Positions 1 through 8,248 of a DNA stretch of 41,380 nucleotides are shown in pieces. Source of the DNA: Lachnospiraceae bacterium UBA5895. GTDB lineage: Bacteria; Bacillota; Clostridia; Lachnospirales; Lachnospiraceae. The first letter of the stretch is position 1. Each line of letters begins with the position of its first letter. Under the pieces are notes generated by a model. That model worked only from the letters and a program-made list of their open reading frames with translations, searched no databases and had not been told where the DNA came from. A program made the translations under genes and the position numbers. Location of the stretch: positions 1 through 41,380 of the forward strand of contig DJEP01000032.1 of assembly GCA_002431915.1 (NCBI GenBank), written 5' to 3'.

Positions 1-53
1 TAAGAGTTTACACGACGCAAGACCTATTTTTACATATTTCTTCTATTGTTGTT

Positions 54-400
54 CTATTCTCTATATTTTGAAAAATGATAGATATTTGTTTTTTGTAATA
101 TATTACTCCAGTTCATAATATCTTTCAAAATCCGAAGAACATACACTGTCTGATTTTCTTCACTTATAATATAAAACAACAAATACGACTGGTATACTTT
201 TTTATGTATTATATAACCTCTGTACCTGATTCCCGAATCAGCAAATTTTAAAGGGAAGTCCCCCATGTTGCTGACTTCCCTATTTAAATTCGTATATAGC
301 TTTTTTGCGGCATCTGGATTACATAAATCAACATGAATTACTTAACCAAGTTAAATACATCATTTGTTGCTTGATCTGTGATCAGTACTTTATAATTCAT
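54..400 (-). pseudogene. RelE/ParE-family toxin, frameshifted
   Basis: The minus strand encodes the remains of a type II toxin of the RelE/ParE fold. Reading starts at the ATG at 400 (MNYKVLITDQATNDV) and hits a TAA at 340-338 after 20 codons. The rest continues in another frame from about 337 to the stop at 54, with family-like stretches HVDLCNPDAAKKLY, GIRYRGYIIHKKVYQS and YVLRILKDIMNW. A single-base deletion near 335-341 would explain the break, since 5 bases rather than 6 separate the two frames. The start overlaps the end of the upstream antitoxin remnant by 11 bases, the usual coupled arrangement. Family assignment is from motif recognition. A toxin active as mRNA interferase or gyrase poison is unlikely from this copy. 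Confidence 0.75.
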
Positions 401-473
401 TCTTTATCATATCACTGATAATCTGAAATGCATCATCAACAGTACGGAGCCGCCCTGCTTCCATGTAAAACAT
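390..473 (-). pseudogene. antitoxin remnant upstream of the toxin
   Basis: A short minus-strand reading frame starts at ATG 473 (MFYMEAGRLRTVDDAFQIIS) and ends at 390, overlapping the toxin start by 11 bases. Its frame stays open upstream only to a TAG near 503, giving residues NKIEITGKE, and no ATG with a ribosome-binding site is seen there. It looks like the C-terminal part of the small antitoxin paired with this toxin family, probably missing its own start. Whether an intact antitoxin of this type would be longer is not known to me. The 267-565 interval holds nothing else I recognise. Confidence 0.5.
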
Positions 474-565
474 CTCTTTTCCTGTAATCTCAATTTTATT
501 ATACTATTTTTTACACAAAAGTATAGGTCGTTCGTAAAATAGTTTCTGCCTTTTTCTACCACTCC

Positions 566-2068
566 CTAGATAAACCGATTCTTCTTCACCATATTCACAA
601 ATTCCACGTTATTGCGGGTATGGGAGAACATATCGAGGATCCGGTCGGTAGCTTCGTCGGGCTTCAATCCGTTCAGAGCCTTACGCATGATATTGATTGC
701 TTCCAGTTCTTCCGGAGTTAACAGCAGATCTTCTCTTCTGGTGCCGGACTTTGCAAGGTCGATAGCCGGGAAAATACGCTTCTCGGACAGCTTTCTGTCC
801 AGAACCATTTCCATGTTACCGGTTCCCTTGAATTCCTCGTATACTACATCGTCCATCTTACTTCCGGTCTCTACCAGTGCTGTTGCCAGAATCGTCAGGC
901 TTCCGCCCTCACGCATATTACGGGCTGCACCGAAAAATCTCTTGGGCATATGAAGTGCGGCAGGATCAAGACCACCGGACAGGGTACGTCCGCTGGGGGG
1001 AACCACAAGGTTATACGCTCTGGTCAGACGGGTGATACTGTCAAGCAGGATCACGACATCCTTTTTATGCTCTACGAGACGCTTTGCACGCTCAATCACC
1101 ATCTCGGATACTCTCTTGTGGTGCTCGGGAAGCTCATCGAAAGTGGAGTAGATAACTTCCACATTGTCTCCGTGTATTGCTTCTTTAATATCGGTAACTT
1201 CCTCAGGGCGCTCATCAATCAGCAGGATCAGCATATGCATCTTGGGATTACCGTTTAAGATGGACTTTGCCACTTCCTTCAGCAAGGTAGTCTTACCTGC
1301 CTTGGGCGGGGATACAATCATACCACGCTGTCCCTTACCGACAGGGCTCACCAGATCCATAACTCTCATTGCAACGCTGCAGCCGGGAGTCTCCATCTTG
1401 ATACGCTCCTCGGGGAAGATCGGGGTCATATCCTCGAAAGCCATTCTCTTGGCAGACTCTTCTACGGTGTAGCCATTGATGCTCTTGACGAACAGCAGGG
1501 CGCTGAACTTCTCCTGCTGGGTCTTAATTCTCTTGTTCCCCTTCAGGATATCGCCGGTCTTCAGTCCGAAACGACGGATCTGGCTGGGTGCCACATAAAC
1601 ATCATTCTCACCGGGCATATAATTCTCACAGCGGATAAATCCGTAGCCGTCCGGCATTACCTCTAAGATACCGCTGGCTTCAATACCGCTGTCTAATTCC
1701 TTGGGATACTGGCTCTCATCGTAAGCCACATTGTTCGGGTTAAAAGAACGCTCTTTGGTATAGGCTTCACTTCTCGTTCCAACGTTCTCTGCTGCACCGT
1801 TCTCCTGCGGCTTTTGTCTGTAGGGACGATCCTGTCTCACGGAACGCTCTGCTCTCGTCTGCTTCTCCGGCTCTGCGCCTGCTTCTGCTGCAGCTTCCTG
1901 TCTCGCCTGCGCTGCCTTTGCCTCTTCTTCCCTCTTCAGACGCTCATCTTCTGCCAGCATAGCTTCTACCAGCTCTGCCTTTTTCATTGTGGATGTTCCC
2001 TTGAGTCCACGTACCTTTGCCAGCTCTTTCAGTTGAACCAGTGCAAGTGATTCATATTTTTCTCTCAT
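566..2068 (-). CDS. rho: transcription termination factor Rho
   Basis: Rho is a homohexameric RNA helicase that ends transcription by pulling RNA out of the elongation complex. The 500-residue protein begins with a SAP-like Rho N-terminal helix region (residues 1-45, LKELAKVRGLKG), followed by a charged Ala/Glu/Arg-rich spacer (about 46-125) that is longer than in E. coli Rho. The cold-shock-like RNA-binding domain has the RNP motif DGYGFIRC. The ATPase core follows, with Walker A SPPKAGKTTLLK, Walker B VVILLDSITRL, and the C-terminal end EFVNMVKKNRFI. The start is supported by AGGAGG six bases upstream of ATG 2068. Such disordered insertions are common in Rho of Gram-positive anaerobes. It is transcribed away from the malic enzyme gene. 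Confidence 0.97.
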   Translation of the reverse strand: MREKYESLALVQLKELAKVRGLKGTSTMKKAELVEAMLAEDERLKREEEAKAAQARQEAAAEAGAEPEKQTRAERSVRQDRPYRQKPQENGAAENVGTRSEAYTKERSFNPNNVAYDESQYPKELDSGIEASGILEVMPDGYGFIRCENYMPGENDVYVAPSQIRRFGLKTGDILKGNKRIKTQQEKFSALLFVKSINGYTVEESAKRMAFEDMTPIFPEERIKMETPGCSVAMRVMDLVSPVGKGQRGMIVSPPKAGKTTLLKEVAKSILNGNPKMHMLILLIDERPEEVTDIKEAIHGDNVEVIYSTFDELPEHHKRVSEMVIERAKRLVEHKKDVVILLDSITRLTRAYNLVVPPSGRTLSGGLDPAALHMPKRFFGAARNMREGGSLTILATALVETGSKMDDVVYEEFKGTGNMEMVLDRKLSEKRIFPAIDLAKSGTRREDLLLTPEELEAINIMRKALNGLKPDEATDRILDMFSHTRNNVEFVNMVKKNRFI

Positions 2069-2336
2069 AGATTCCTCCTATATTCCTTATATAATCCGTA
2101 AAATATTAGCTAAGGGGAATTACATCTGATCTCTCTGTGATGTGTCAGTTGATGATAAGATATTAAAACTACATCTGAAGCTATTATAATATATTTTTTA
2201 CAAAATAGGAAGTCCCAAAATTATTTTTTTACAAATCCTTGCGAAGTACCGGATTCTATTATATCATAGTTCATAACGTGATATCGATTTTATCAGTATT
2301 TTTGATATCTATAATAATAAAGAAAGAGGTATTGTC
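2069..2336. promoter_or_regulatory. divergent intergenic region rho / malic enzyme
   Basis: This AT-rich 268-base gap must carry both promoters. For the plus strand the best candidate is TTGCGA at 2239-2244 and TATCAT at 2262-2267 (17-base spacer). For rho a TATAAT box lies at 2183-2188 on the minus strand with only a weak -35 (TTCCTA, 2206-2211). No riboswitch or operator is recognised. Confidence 0.35.
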
Positions 2337-3488
2337 ATGACAACCAACGAAAAAGCGTTACTGATGCACGAAAAATGGAACGGCAAACTGGAGACCGTCT
2401 CCAAGACTCCGGTAAAGACCCGTGAGGATCTGGCGATTGCATATACTCCCGGCGTTGCGGAGCCCTGCAAGGTAATTGCACAGGATAAGGAAGCTGCTTA
2501 CAAATATACCATGAAAGCCAACACCGTAGCCGTTGTCTCCGACGGAAGCGCCGTTCTGGGACTCGGTAACATCGGTCCCTACGCAGCAATGCCCGTTATG
2601 GAAGGTAAGGCAGTCCTCTTCAAGGAATTCGGCAATGTAAATGCTGTTCCCATCTGCTTAGATACCCAGGATACCGAAGAGATCATCAAAGCTGTGACCT
2701 ATCTGGCTCCCGGATTTGGCGGCATCAATTTAGAGGACATCAGTGCTCCCCGCTGCTTCGAGATTGAGGAACGCCTGAAGGAGATCCTGGACATTCCCGT
2801 ATTCCATGATGACCAGCACGGTACCGCTATCGTTGTACTCGCCGGTGTCATCAATGCCCTGAAGGTAGTCGGCAAGAAAAAGGAAGACTGCCGCGTGGTG
2901 GTAAACGGTGCCGGAAGTGCCGGTGTGGCAATTACCAAGCTGCTTCTGACCTATGGTTTCCCCAATATCATCATGTGCGATAAAGTAGGTATCGTCTCCA
3001 AAGATACCGAGGGATTAAACTGGATGCAGAAAAAAATGACCGAAGTGACCAACTTAAATAACGAGACCGGTTCTCTTGCCGATGCTCTGAAGGGTTCCGA
3101 CATCTTCATCGGTGTCTCCGCTCCGAACATCGTCACTCCCGGGATGGTAGCTTCCATGAACCACGACTCCATCCTCTTCGCCATGGCGAATCCCGTTCCC
3201 GAGATCATGCCGGATGTGGCAAAAGCAGCCGGTGCCCGTGTCGTCGGAACCGGACGCAGCGATTTTCCCAATCAGGTGAACAACGTGGTGGCTTTCCCCG
3301 GTATCTTCAAGGGTGCCCTGGAAGGACGTGCTACCCAGATCACCGAAGAGATGAAGTTAGCCGCCGCCGAAGCCATCGCCGGTCTGGTACCTGCAGACAA
3401 GCTCTCCGATGACAACATCATGCCGGAAGCCTTCGATCCCCAGGTAGCGGAAGTCGTAGCCAATGCCGTGAAGAGTCATATCCGCTAA
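2337..3488 (+). CDS. NAD(P)-dependent malic enzyme
   Basis: Malic enzyme oxidatively decarboxylates L-malate to pyruvate and CO2 with reduction of NAD(P), in the cytoplasm. The 383-residue product is the short bacterial form. The N-terminal malate-binding half carries LAIAYTPGVAEPC and the metal/substrate motif PVFHDDQHGTA. The Rossmann half has GAGSAGVAITKLL and the late motif ANPVPEIMPDVA. The short form lacks the C-terminal phosphotransacetylase-like domain of MaeB. Cofactor preference cannot be read with certainty. The start at 2337 follows AAAGAGGT at 8-base spacing. The stop overlaps the next start by one base (TAATG at 3486-3490), so the two are probably co-transcribed and translationally coupled. 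Confidence 0.95.
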   Translation: MTTNEKALLMHEKWNGKLETVSKTPVKTREDLAIAYTPGVAEPCKVIAQDKEAAYKYTMKANTVAVVSDGSAVLGLGNIGPYAAMPVMEGKAVLFKEFGNVNAVPICLDTQDTEEIIKAVTYLAPGFGGINLEDISAPRCFEIEERLKEILDIPVFHDDQHGTAIVVLAGVINALKVVGKKKEDCRVVVNGAGSAGVAITKLLLTYGFPNIIMCDKVGIVSKDTEGLNWMQKKMTEVTNLNNETGSLADALKGSDIFIGVSAPNIVTPGMVASMNHDSILFAMANPVPEIMPDVAKAAGARVVGTGRSDFPNQVNNVVAFPGIFKGALEGRATQITEEMKLAAAEAIAGLVPADKLSDDNIMPEAFDPQVAEVVANAVKSHIR

Positions 3489-4453
3489 TGTATCCGGCTA
3501 GCATGAAAAGAGACTGGCACGGCAAGCCCTACTACTCTCTGGATTCTTATTGCAAAAATACATTTCACCATAAATGCTATAAAATAGCCCTGAATGCCCG
3601 GATGTCCTGTCCCAATCGGGACGGCACCCTGGGCACTCAGGGCTGTATCTTCTGTAGCAGAGGTGGCAGCGGCGATTTTGCCGTGGACATTGCCGGCAAA
3701 ACCATGCAGGAGCAGATTACGGAAGGTATGGCGAAGTTCGGCAGTAAAGCAACCGGGCAGGATCTGATTGCCTATTTTCAGGCATATACCAACACTTATG
3801 CCTCTCTCCCCTATCTGGAGGAGGTGTATCGTTCTGCCCTGAACCACCCGGATGTCTGTGGAATCTCCATTGCCACGAGACCGGACTGTCTGGGCACGGA
3901 AGTATTGGATCTGCTGACAAAGCTGCGGGGCGAATACCCGGACAAGTTCCTTTGGATCGAATTGGGGCTTCAGACCATTCACGAAGATACTGCCCACTAT
4001 ATCCGCAGAGGTTATCCTCTGTCCTGTTTTGAAAAAGCCTGCGCAGATCTCAAGGCTCTGCAGATTCCCTTTATCGTCCATACGATCCTGGGACTCCCGG
4101 GGGAAACGGACATTCAGGTGCTTCAGACAATGGATTATCTGAACCGGATCCAGCCTTTCGGCATCAAATTGCAGCTTTTGCATGTGCTGAAAGATACGGA
4201 TCTGGCGGACGATTACCTGGCGGGGAAGTTCCAGGTTCTGACCTTCGATGCCTACATCGATCTGGTCATCTCCTGTCTTGCCCATCTGTCCCCGGACATC
4301 GTGATCCACCGGGTCACCGGCGACGGACCGAAAAATCTGCTGATTGCTCCCACCTGGAGCATGGACAAGCGCGGTGTTCTCAACGAATTGCACCATCGCA
4401 TGAAAAAGCAGGGCATCCGTCAGGGTGACCTGTTTGAAAAAGACAACTATTAA
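3488..4453 (+). CDS. TIGR01212-family radical SAM protein (YhcC-like)
   Basis: The product belongs to the TIGR01212/YhcC group of radical SAM proteins, whose substrate is not firmly established and which resemble Elp3-type enzymes. The 321-residue protein opens with YYSLDSYCKNTF and has the cluster motif SCPNRDGTLGTQGCIFC, a C-x11-C-x2-C spacing typical of this group rather than CxxxCxxC. Other family blocks are GGSGDF, YFQAYTNTYASL, SIATRPDCL, ELGLQTIHEDTA, RGYPLSCF and HTILGLPGE. It begins one base inside the malic enzyme stop. An ATG at 3503 is an alternative start, and neither has a clear Shine-Dalgarno, so reinitiation is likely. DUF4364 follows closely. Confidence 0.92.
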   Translation: MYPASMKRDWHGKPYYSLDSYCKNTFHHKCYKIALNARMSCPNRDGTLGTQGCIFCSRGGSGDFAVDIAGKTMQEQITEGMAKFGSKATGQDLIAYFQAYTNTYASLPYLEEVYRSALNHPDVCGISIATRPDCLGTEVLDLLTKLRGEYPDKFLWIELGLQTIHEDTAHYIRRGYPLSCFEKACADLKALQIPFIVHTILGLPGETDIQVLQTMDYLNRIQPFGIKLQLLHVLKDTDLADDYLAGKFQVLTFDAYIDLVISCLAHLSPDIVIHRVTGDGPKNLLIAPTWSMDKRGVLNELHHRMKKQGIRQGDLFEKDNY

Positions 4454-4481
4454 TAACTATAAGAAAGGCTGTACTCACATT

Positions 4482-4997
4482 ATGTTACAAGATCCGCTTA
4501 CTCTATATAAACTCATCGTTCTCTATATGCTGAACCGCGTTACTTTTCCCATCACTACCGCACAGGTCAGTGATTTTATCCTCGAAAAAGAATACACGAA
4601 TTTTCTGACCTTACAACAAGTCATCAACGAGCTGACGGATGCAGGTATGATTGCCACCCAGTCGATCCGCAACCGGACCCACCTGTCCATCACTCCCGAG
4701 GGAAAAGAGACGCTGAATTTCTTCAAGAACCGCATCGGCGATACCATCAAGCAGGAGGTTGATACCTATTTTCAGGAAAATGAGTTCACACTGCGCAACG
4801 AGGTATCCGTCCTCGGTGATTACTACAAATCCACTTCCGGTGAGTACGAAGCCCACCTGGTGGCAAAAGACAGAGGCATCAGTCTGGTAGATATCACTCT
4901 GTCCGTCCCCGTGGAAGAGACTGCCGCCACTATCTGCGATAACTGGCAGCGGAAAAATCAGGAAATATACAAATACCTAATCACGGAATTATTCTAA
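4482..4997 (+). CDS. DUF4364 family protein
   Basis: This 171-residue protein matches the DUF4364 family by its beginning (MLQDPLTLYKLIVLYMLNRV) and by the block TTAQVSDFILEKEYTNFLTL. The N-terminal half looks like a winged-helix fold (LQQVINELTDAGMI, THLSITPEGKETLNFF). The C-terminal half is a beta-rich region of unknown role (GEYEAHLVAKDRGISL). No function is established to my knowledge; DNA binding is an inference from the N-terminal half. It starts 28 bases after the radical SAM gene, so one transcript probably covers 2337-4997. Its stop lies inside a hairpin (4981-5005) that probably ends the transcript. Confidence 0.85.
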   Translation: MLQDPLTLYKLIVLYMLNRVTFPITTAQVSDFILEKEYTNFLTLQQVINELTDAGMIATQSIRNRTHLSITPEGKETLNFFKNRIGDTIKQEVDTYFQENEFTLRNEVSVLGDYYKSTSGEYEAHLVAKDRGISLVDITLSVPVEETAATICDNWQRKNQEIYKYLITELF

Positions 4998-5005
4998 TTC
5001 CGTGA
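4981..5005. terminator. shared hairpin between DUF4364 and rarA
   Basis: Arms TCACGGAAT (4981-4989) and ATTCCGTGA (4997-5005) form a perfect 9-bp stem with a 7-base loop between convergent genes. The plus-strand side is followed by GTTATTTTG, a weak T tract. It is probably bidirectional, but a poor T run on both sides keeps confidence modest. Confidence 0.55.
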
Positions 5006-5006
5006 G

Positions 5007-6341
5007 TTATTTTGATTCCGCCGCTTCTTTTTTGATTCTTGCCATATGTTCACGAATCTTCACTTCATAGCCGTTGCCCGAAGGCTGATAGAACTCTCTG
5101 CCGCTTAACTCATACGGCAGATACTGCTGTTCCACATAGTCATTCGGGTAATCATGGGCATATTTATATCCTATACCATGTCCCAATTTTGCTGCTCCTT
5201 TATAATGCGCATCCTGCAGATGTGTGGGAATCGGCAGATCTCCGCTGACCTGCACTTCCTGCATCGCCTGGAATACCGCTTCACAGCTGCGGTTGCTCTT
5301 GGGTGCCGTAGCCACGTAAGTGACTGCCTGCGCTAAAATGATCTGTGCCTCCGGCATACCGACCCGTTCCACTGCCAGGGAAGCATTCACTGCCACTACC
5401 AATGCCTGAGGATCCGCATTACCCACATCCTCCGATGCACAGATCATAATACGTCTCGCGATAAAAGTAACGCTCTCTCCCGCATTTAACATTCTTGCCA
5501 GATAATATACTGCGGCATCCGGATCGGACCCCCGCATACTTTTGATAAACGCAGATATCGTATCGTAATGGTTGTCACCGTTTTTATCATATCTTGCCGC
5601 TCTCTTCTGAATACACTGCTGTGCCACATCGAGGGTAATATGAATCTTCCCATCCGGTTCGGGCTCTGTGGTCATGATGCCCAGTTCGATGGCATTCAGG
5701 GCATGTCTGGCATCTCCGCCGGAAATATCCGCCAAAAAATCCAGGGCATCTTCATCAATCGTACCGTTGTAGGCTCCCACACCCCGGTCTGTGTCGTAGA
5801 CCGCCTTCTTCAGAAGTTCTTTGATAGCTTCCCTCGGGATCGGTTTTAATTCAAAGATCACTGAACGGGAAATCAAAGCCCCGTTTACCTCAAAATAAGG
5901 ATTCTCCGTGGTAGCTCCGATGAGAATGATCGTACCGTCCTCCACATAGGGAAGCAGATAATCCTGCTGTCCTTTGTTAAAGCGATGGATCTCGTCGATA
6001 AATAGGATCGTACGTTTTCCGTACATTCCCTGCAGTTCTTTTGCCTTAGCCACCACTTCTTCCATATCCTTTTTCCCGGCTACGGTGGCATTGATCTGTT
6101 GGAACTCGGCACTGGTGGTATTGGCAATGACCTTTGCTAATGTTGTCTTGCCCGTGCCGGGCGGTCCGTAGAATATAATGGAACTGATCTTGTCCGCTTT
6201 GATGGCACGGTACAAAAGCTTATCCTTGCCGATGATATGCTCCTGCCCTACGACTTCATCCAGGGTTCGGGGACGCATTCTGGCGGCTAACGGTGCCTCT
6301 TTTTCCATATTGGTGCTTCGCATATATTCAAATAAATCCAT
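5007..6341 (-). CDS. rarA: replication-associated recombination protein A (RarA/MgsA)
   Basis: RarA is a AAA+ ATPase related to clamp loaders that acts at stalled replication forks. The 444-residue protein has the family start (MRPRTLDEVVGQEHIIG), Walker A GPPGTGKTTLAK, Walker B ILFIDEIHRFNKGQQD, sensor 1 IGATTENPYFEV, and the arginine-finger and sensor 2 region around SGGDARHALNAIE. The tetramerisation half has SMRGSDPDAAVYYLARML, ICASEDVGNADPQALVVA and the late block LPYELSGREFYQPSGNGYE. It begins three bases after the stop of the REC-GGDEF gene, so the two form an operon read from the promoter near 7740. The biological reason for that pairing is unclear. Confidence 0.96.
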   Translation of the reverse strand: MDLFEYMRSTNMEKEAPLAARMRPRTLDEVVGQEHIIGKDKLLYRAIKADKISSIIFYGPPGTGKTTLAKVIANTTSAEFQQINATVAGKKDMEEVVAKAKELQGMYGKRTILFIDEIHRFNKGQQDYLLPYVEDGTIILIGATTENPYFEVNGALISRSVIFELKPIPREAIKELLKKAVYDTDRGVGAYNGTIDEDALDFLADISGGDARHALNAIELGIMTTEPEPDGKIHITLDVAQQCIQKRAARYDKNGDNHYDTISAFIKSMRGSDPDAAVYYLARMLNAGESVTFIARRIMICASEDVGNADPQALVVAVNASLAVERVGMPEAQIILAQAVTYVATAPKSNRSCEAVFQAMQEVQVSGDLPIPTHLQDAHYKGAAKLGHGIGYKYAHDYPNDYVEQQYLPYELSGREFYQPSGNGYEVKIREHMARIKKEAAESK

Positions 6342-6344
6342 AGA

Positions 6345-7661
6345 TTACATCTCTTTTCTCCAGATCTTCACCCGGCGCTTCAGCACATTTGCCTCTAACG
6401 GCGCCAACAGAAGATCCTGTATCAACCCTGTCTCCAGTGCACATCTCATCTGCTCTAAGTCACCCTCTTTGCAGATTGCGATCACAGACAGTTTCTTCTC
6501 CTGCGACAGTGTCTCTGCCTGCTGCCATTTTGCCCGTCCGTTATCATCTTCTTCGGTTACATCCACAAAAAACAACAGTGCTTTCTCTCCGTTCTCTTCG
6601 TTCCTGCACTCCAGGATTTCTTCCGCCGAAGTCACAGTGCGCAGAAGAAGCATATCCGGCAGGGCAAATTCCAGCATACTGGTAATATTACGGGATCCGG
6701 ACCACACGAACGCCGGCTGTTCCCTGCCAGATGCCTGATTCTCCTCACCGTATACACTGTAACGGCCTTTTCCGGACTTTTTGGATACATATAGTGCCTG
6801 ATCCGCTTTCTCCGCCAGATCGTCATAGCAATGATCCTCCGCTTCTGAGAATGCCACTCCCACACTGATGGAAATATTTTCAGGTATGGACAGGTTCTCT
6901 TTGTATTTTACAAGGCTGACCAGATTCTCTGCTTTGATCAGTGTGATCTCTCTCGAGGGAATATCCGCCATCAGCACACAGAATTCATCGCCGCCGATTC
7001 TGCCTACATAATCGGTGCTGCGAAACTGCGAGGAGATTACTCCCGCGATGACACTGATAACATGATCTCCCATGGTATGACCATAGACATCATTTACGGA
7101 TTTAAAATTATCGATATCAATCAGCATCAACGCATGCAATCCGTCCTCATGCTCAGTCAATGTCTTCGTGATCAACTTCTCCACTGTCATTTTGTTGAAC
7201 AGACTGGTCATCTCATCGATCTGTGACTTGGTCTTCCATGCATTCTGTTCATCCCGGCTGCTCTGTAATCTGCGCTTCACTCCCAGGGTGTTGTTGATTC
7301 GGGAGAGAGCGATACGCGCATCTACCGGTTTGATAATAAATTCATCCGCTCCCAGGGCAAAAGCCTCCGACTGGGAAGATACCGATTCCGTATTCGTCAG
7401 AACAATGACCGGTGTATCCTTAAAACCTTCCATGCTCTGTCTGCGGCGCAGTACCTCGAAGCCATCGATGCCGGACATGACCAGGTCTAATAATACGAGA
7501 TCAATGGCATCACTTTCTTTTTCCATGATCTTCAGACATTCTTCACCGGAAACAGCCTCTGCGAAGTTAAAATACTCCCCGAGAGACTGTCTGATCACAA
7601 CTCTTTGAAATTTAGAATCATCAACGATTAATAGCGTTTCTTTCTTTTGTAAACTGCTCAT
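6345..7661 (-). CDS. response regulator with GGDEF domain (probable diguanylate cyclase)
   Basis: The 438-residue protein has an N-terminal receiver domain (about 8-125) with VDDS, the phospho-acceptor Asp in VLLDLVMSG, and the conserved Thr and Lys in IVLTNTES and IIKPVD. The GGDEF domain (about 150-305) has an intact RIGGDEF catalytic loop, and an RSTD motif five residues before it matches the RxxD product-inhibition site. This predicts phosphorylation-controlled synthesis of cyclic di-GMP from GTP. The C-terminal 115 residues look like a second receiver fold (LLFFVDVTEEDD, SVIAICKEG) without a convincing acceptor Asp context. No histidine kinase is adjacent. It is the first gene of an operon with rarA. 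Confidence 0.9.
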   Translation of the reverse strand: MSSLQKKETLLIVDDSKFQRVVIRQSLGEYFNFAEAVSGEECLKIMEKESDAIDLVLLDLVMSGIDGFEVLRRRQSMEGFKDTPVIVLTNTESVSSQSEAFALGADEFIIKPVDARIALSRINNTLGVKRRLQSSRDEQNAWKTKSQIDEMTSLFNKMTVEKLITKTLTEHEDGLHALMLIDIDNFKSVNDVYGHTMGDHVISVIAGVISSQFRSTDYVGRIGGDEFCVLMADIPSREITLIKAENLVSLVKYKENLSIPENISISVGVAFSEAEDHCYDDLAEKADQALYVSKKSGKGRYSVYGEENQASGREQPAFVWSGSRNITSMLEFALPDMLLLRTVTSAEEILECRNEENGEKALLFFVDVTEEDDNGRAKWQQAETLSQEKKLSVIAICKEGDLEQMRCALETGLIQDLLLAPLEANVLKRRVKIWRKEM

Positions 7662-7682
7662 AGCTGTCAGATCCTGCTTTCC

Positions 7683-7744
7683 GTATAGTACTGTTTTACA
7701 GTACTATACTCCTATAGTATATCCGACAGCCATGTGCTCGTCAA
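7683..7744 (-). promoter_or_regulatory. promoter and 5'-terminal hairpin of the REC-GGDEF/rarA operon
   Basis: On the minus strand TTGACG (7739-7744) and TATACT (7716-7721) are 17 bases apart, a good vegetative-type promoter. The expected start, near 7709, coincides with a perfect inverted repeat: 12-base arms 7698-7709 and 7683-7694 (GTATAGTACTGT and its complement) around a 3-base loop. The transcript would begin with this hairpin. It could stabilise the mRNA or be an operator dyad; the sequence does not decide. Confidence 0.7.
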
Positions 7745-7761
7745 TTTAAAATATTCATTTT

Positions 7762-8238
7762 TTACAGACCCAGAAACTGCTTTTTCTTAGCTTCAAATTC
7801 CTCTGCTGTGATAACACCGGCATCAAATAGTGCCTTATACTTAGGTAGTGCCACAGTCGGATTCTCTGTCTGTACGGGAGCAGCTGCCGCCGCCTGCGCC
7901 GTGTTCTGTACGGCTGCGGGATTGATTACCTTCTCCTGCGCCTGCGGATCGATCAACTGCATCAGATTCTGTGCCAGTGTATGCAGTTTCTCGGTTTTCT
8001 CGGTATAAGCCTCCAGATAATCAATGGTGCTGGGCTGATTGGAATCAAACTTCGGTGCTCCTGTCTCCTTATAGAAGTTCTGCCAGTAAGGGTGTACCAG
8101 AGTGATCTCTACAGCAAATTTCTCCACCGGACTGGGAATATTGAAATCCGGTTCCATGACACGGTCTCTGTAATCCAGATCGCCCCTTCTGTAGTTATCA
8201 TCTCTTCTGCCATTGTCGTCTCTTCTGCTGTCCTCCAT
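7762..8238 (-). CDS. SHOCT-domain protein, 5' end truncated
   Basis: This 158-residue frame ends in a SHOCT motif (ALFDAGVITAEEFEAKKKQF), a short C-terminal module usually attached to unrelated domains. The middle has a conserved-looking block (VEKFAVEITLVHPYWQNFYK), an Ala/Gln/Pro-rich linker (about 105-130) and an Arg/Asp-rich start (MEDSRRDDNGRRDDNYRRGD). I cannot name the main domain. Upstream of about 8246 the same frame runs antisense through an IS110-type transposase fragment, so the native start has been lost. ATG 8238 or 8250 are the first native-looking starts, and neither has a ribosome-binding site. It may be a pseudogene. Confidence 0.55.
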   Translation of the reverse strand: MEDSRRDDNGRRDDNYRRGDLDYRDRVMEPDFNIPSPVEKFAVEITLVHPYWQNFYKETGAPKFDSNQPSTIDYLEAYTEKTEKLHTLAQNLMQLIDPQAQEKVINPAAVQNTAQAAAAAPVQTENPTVALPKYKALFDAGVITAEEFEAKKKQFLGL

Positions 8239-8248
8239 ATTACGACGC

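Noticed and set aside
252..281. Hairpin AGGGAAGTC/GACTTCCCT as a rho terminator
   Set aside because: It lies within the old toxin coding region and nearly 300 bases past rho, so pairing is more likely a coding coincidence.
3485..4396. 303-codon open frame on the minus strand
   Set aside because: It is fully antisense to the well-supported radical SAM gene, and its translation has no recognisable motif.
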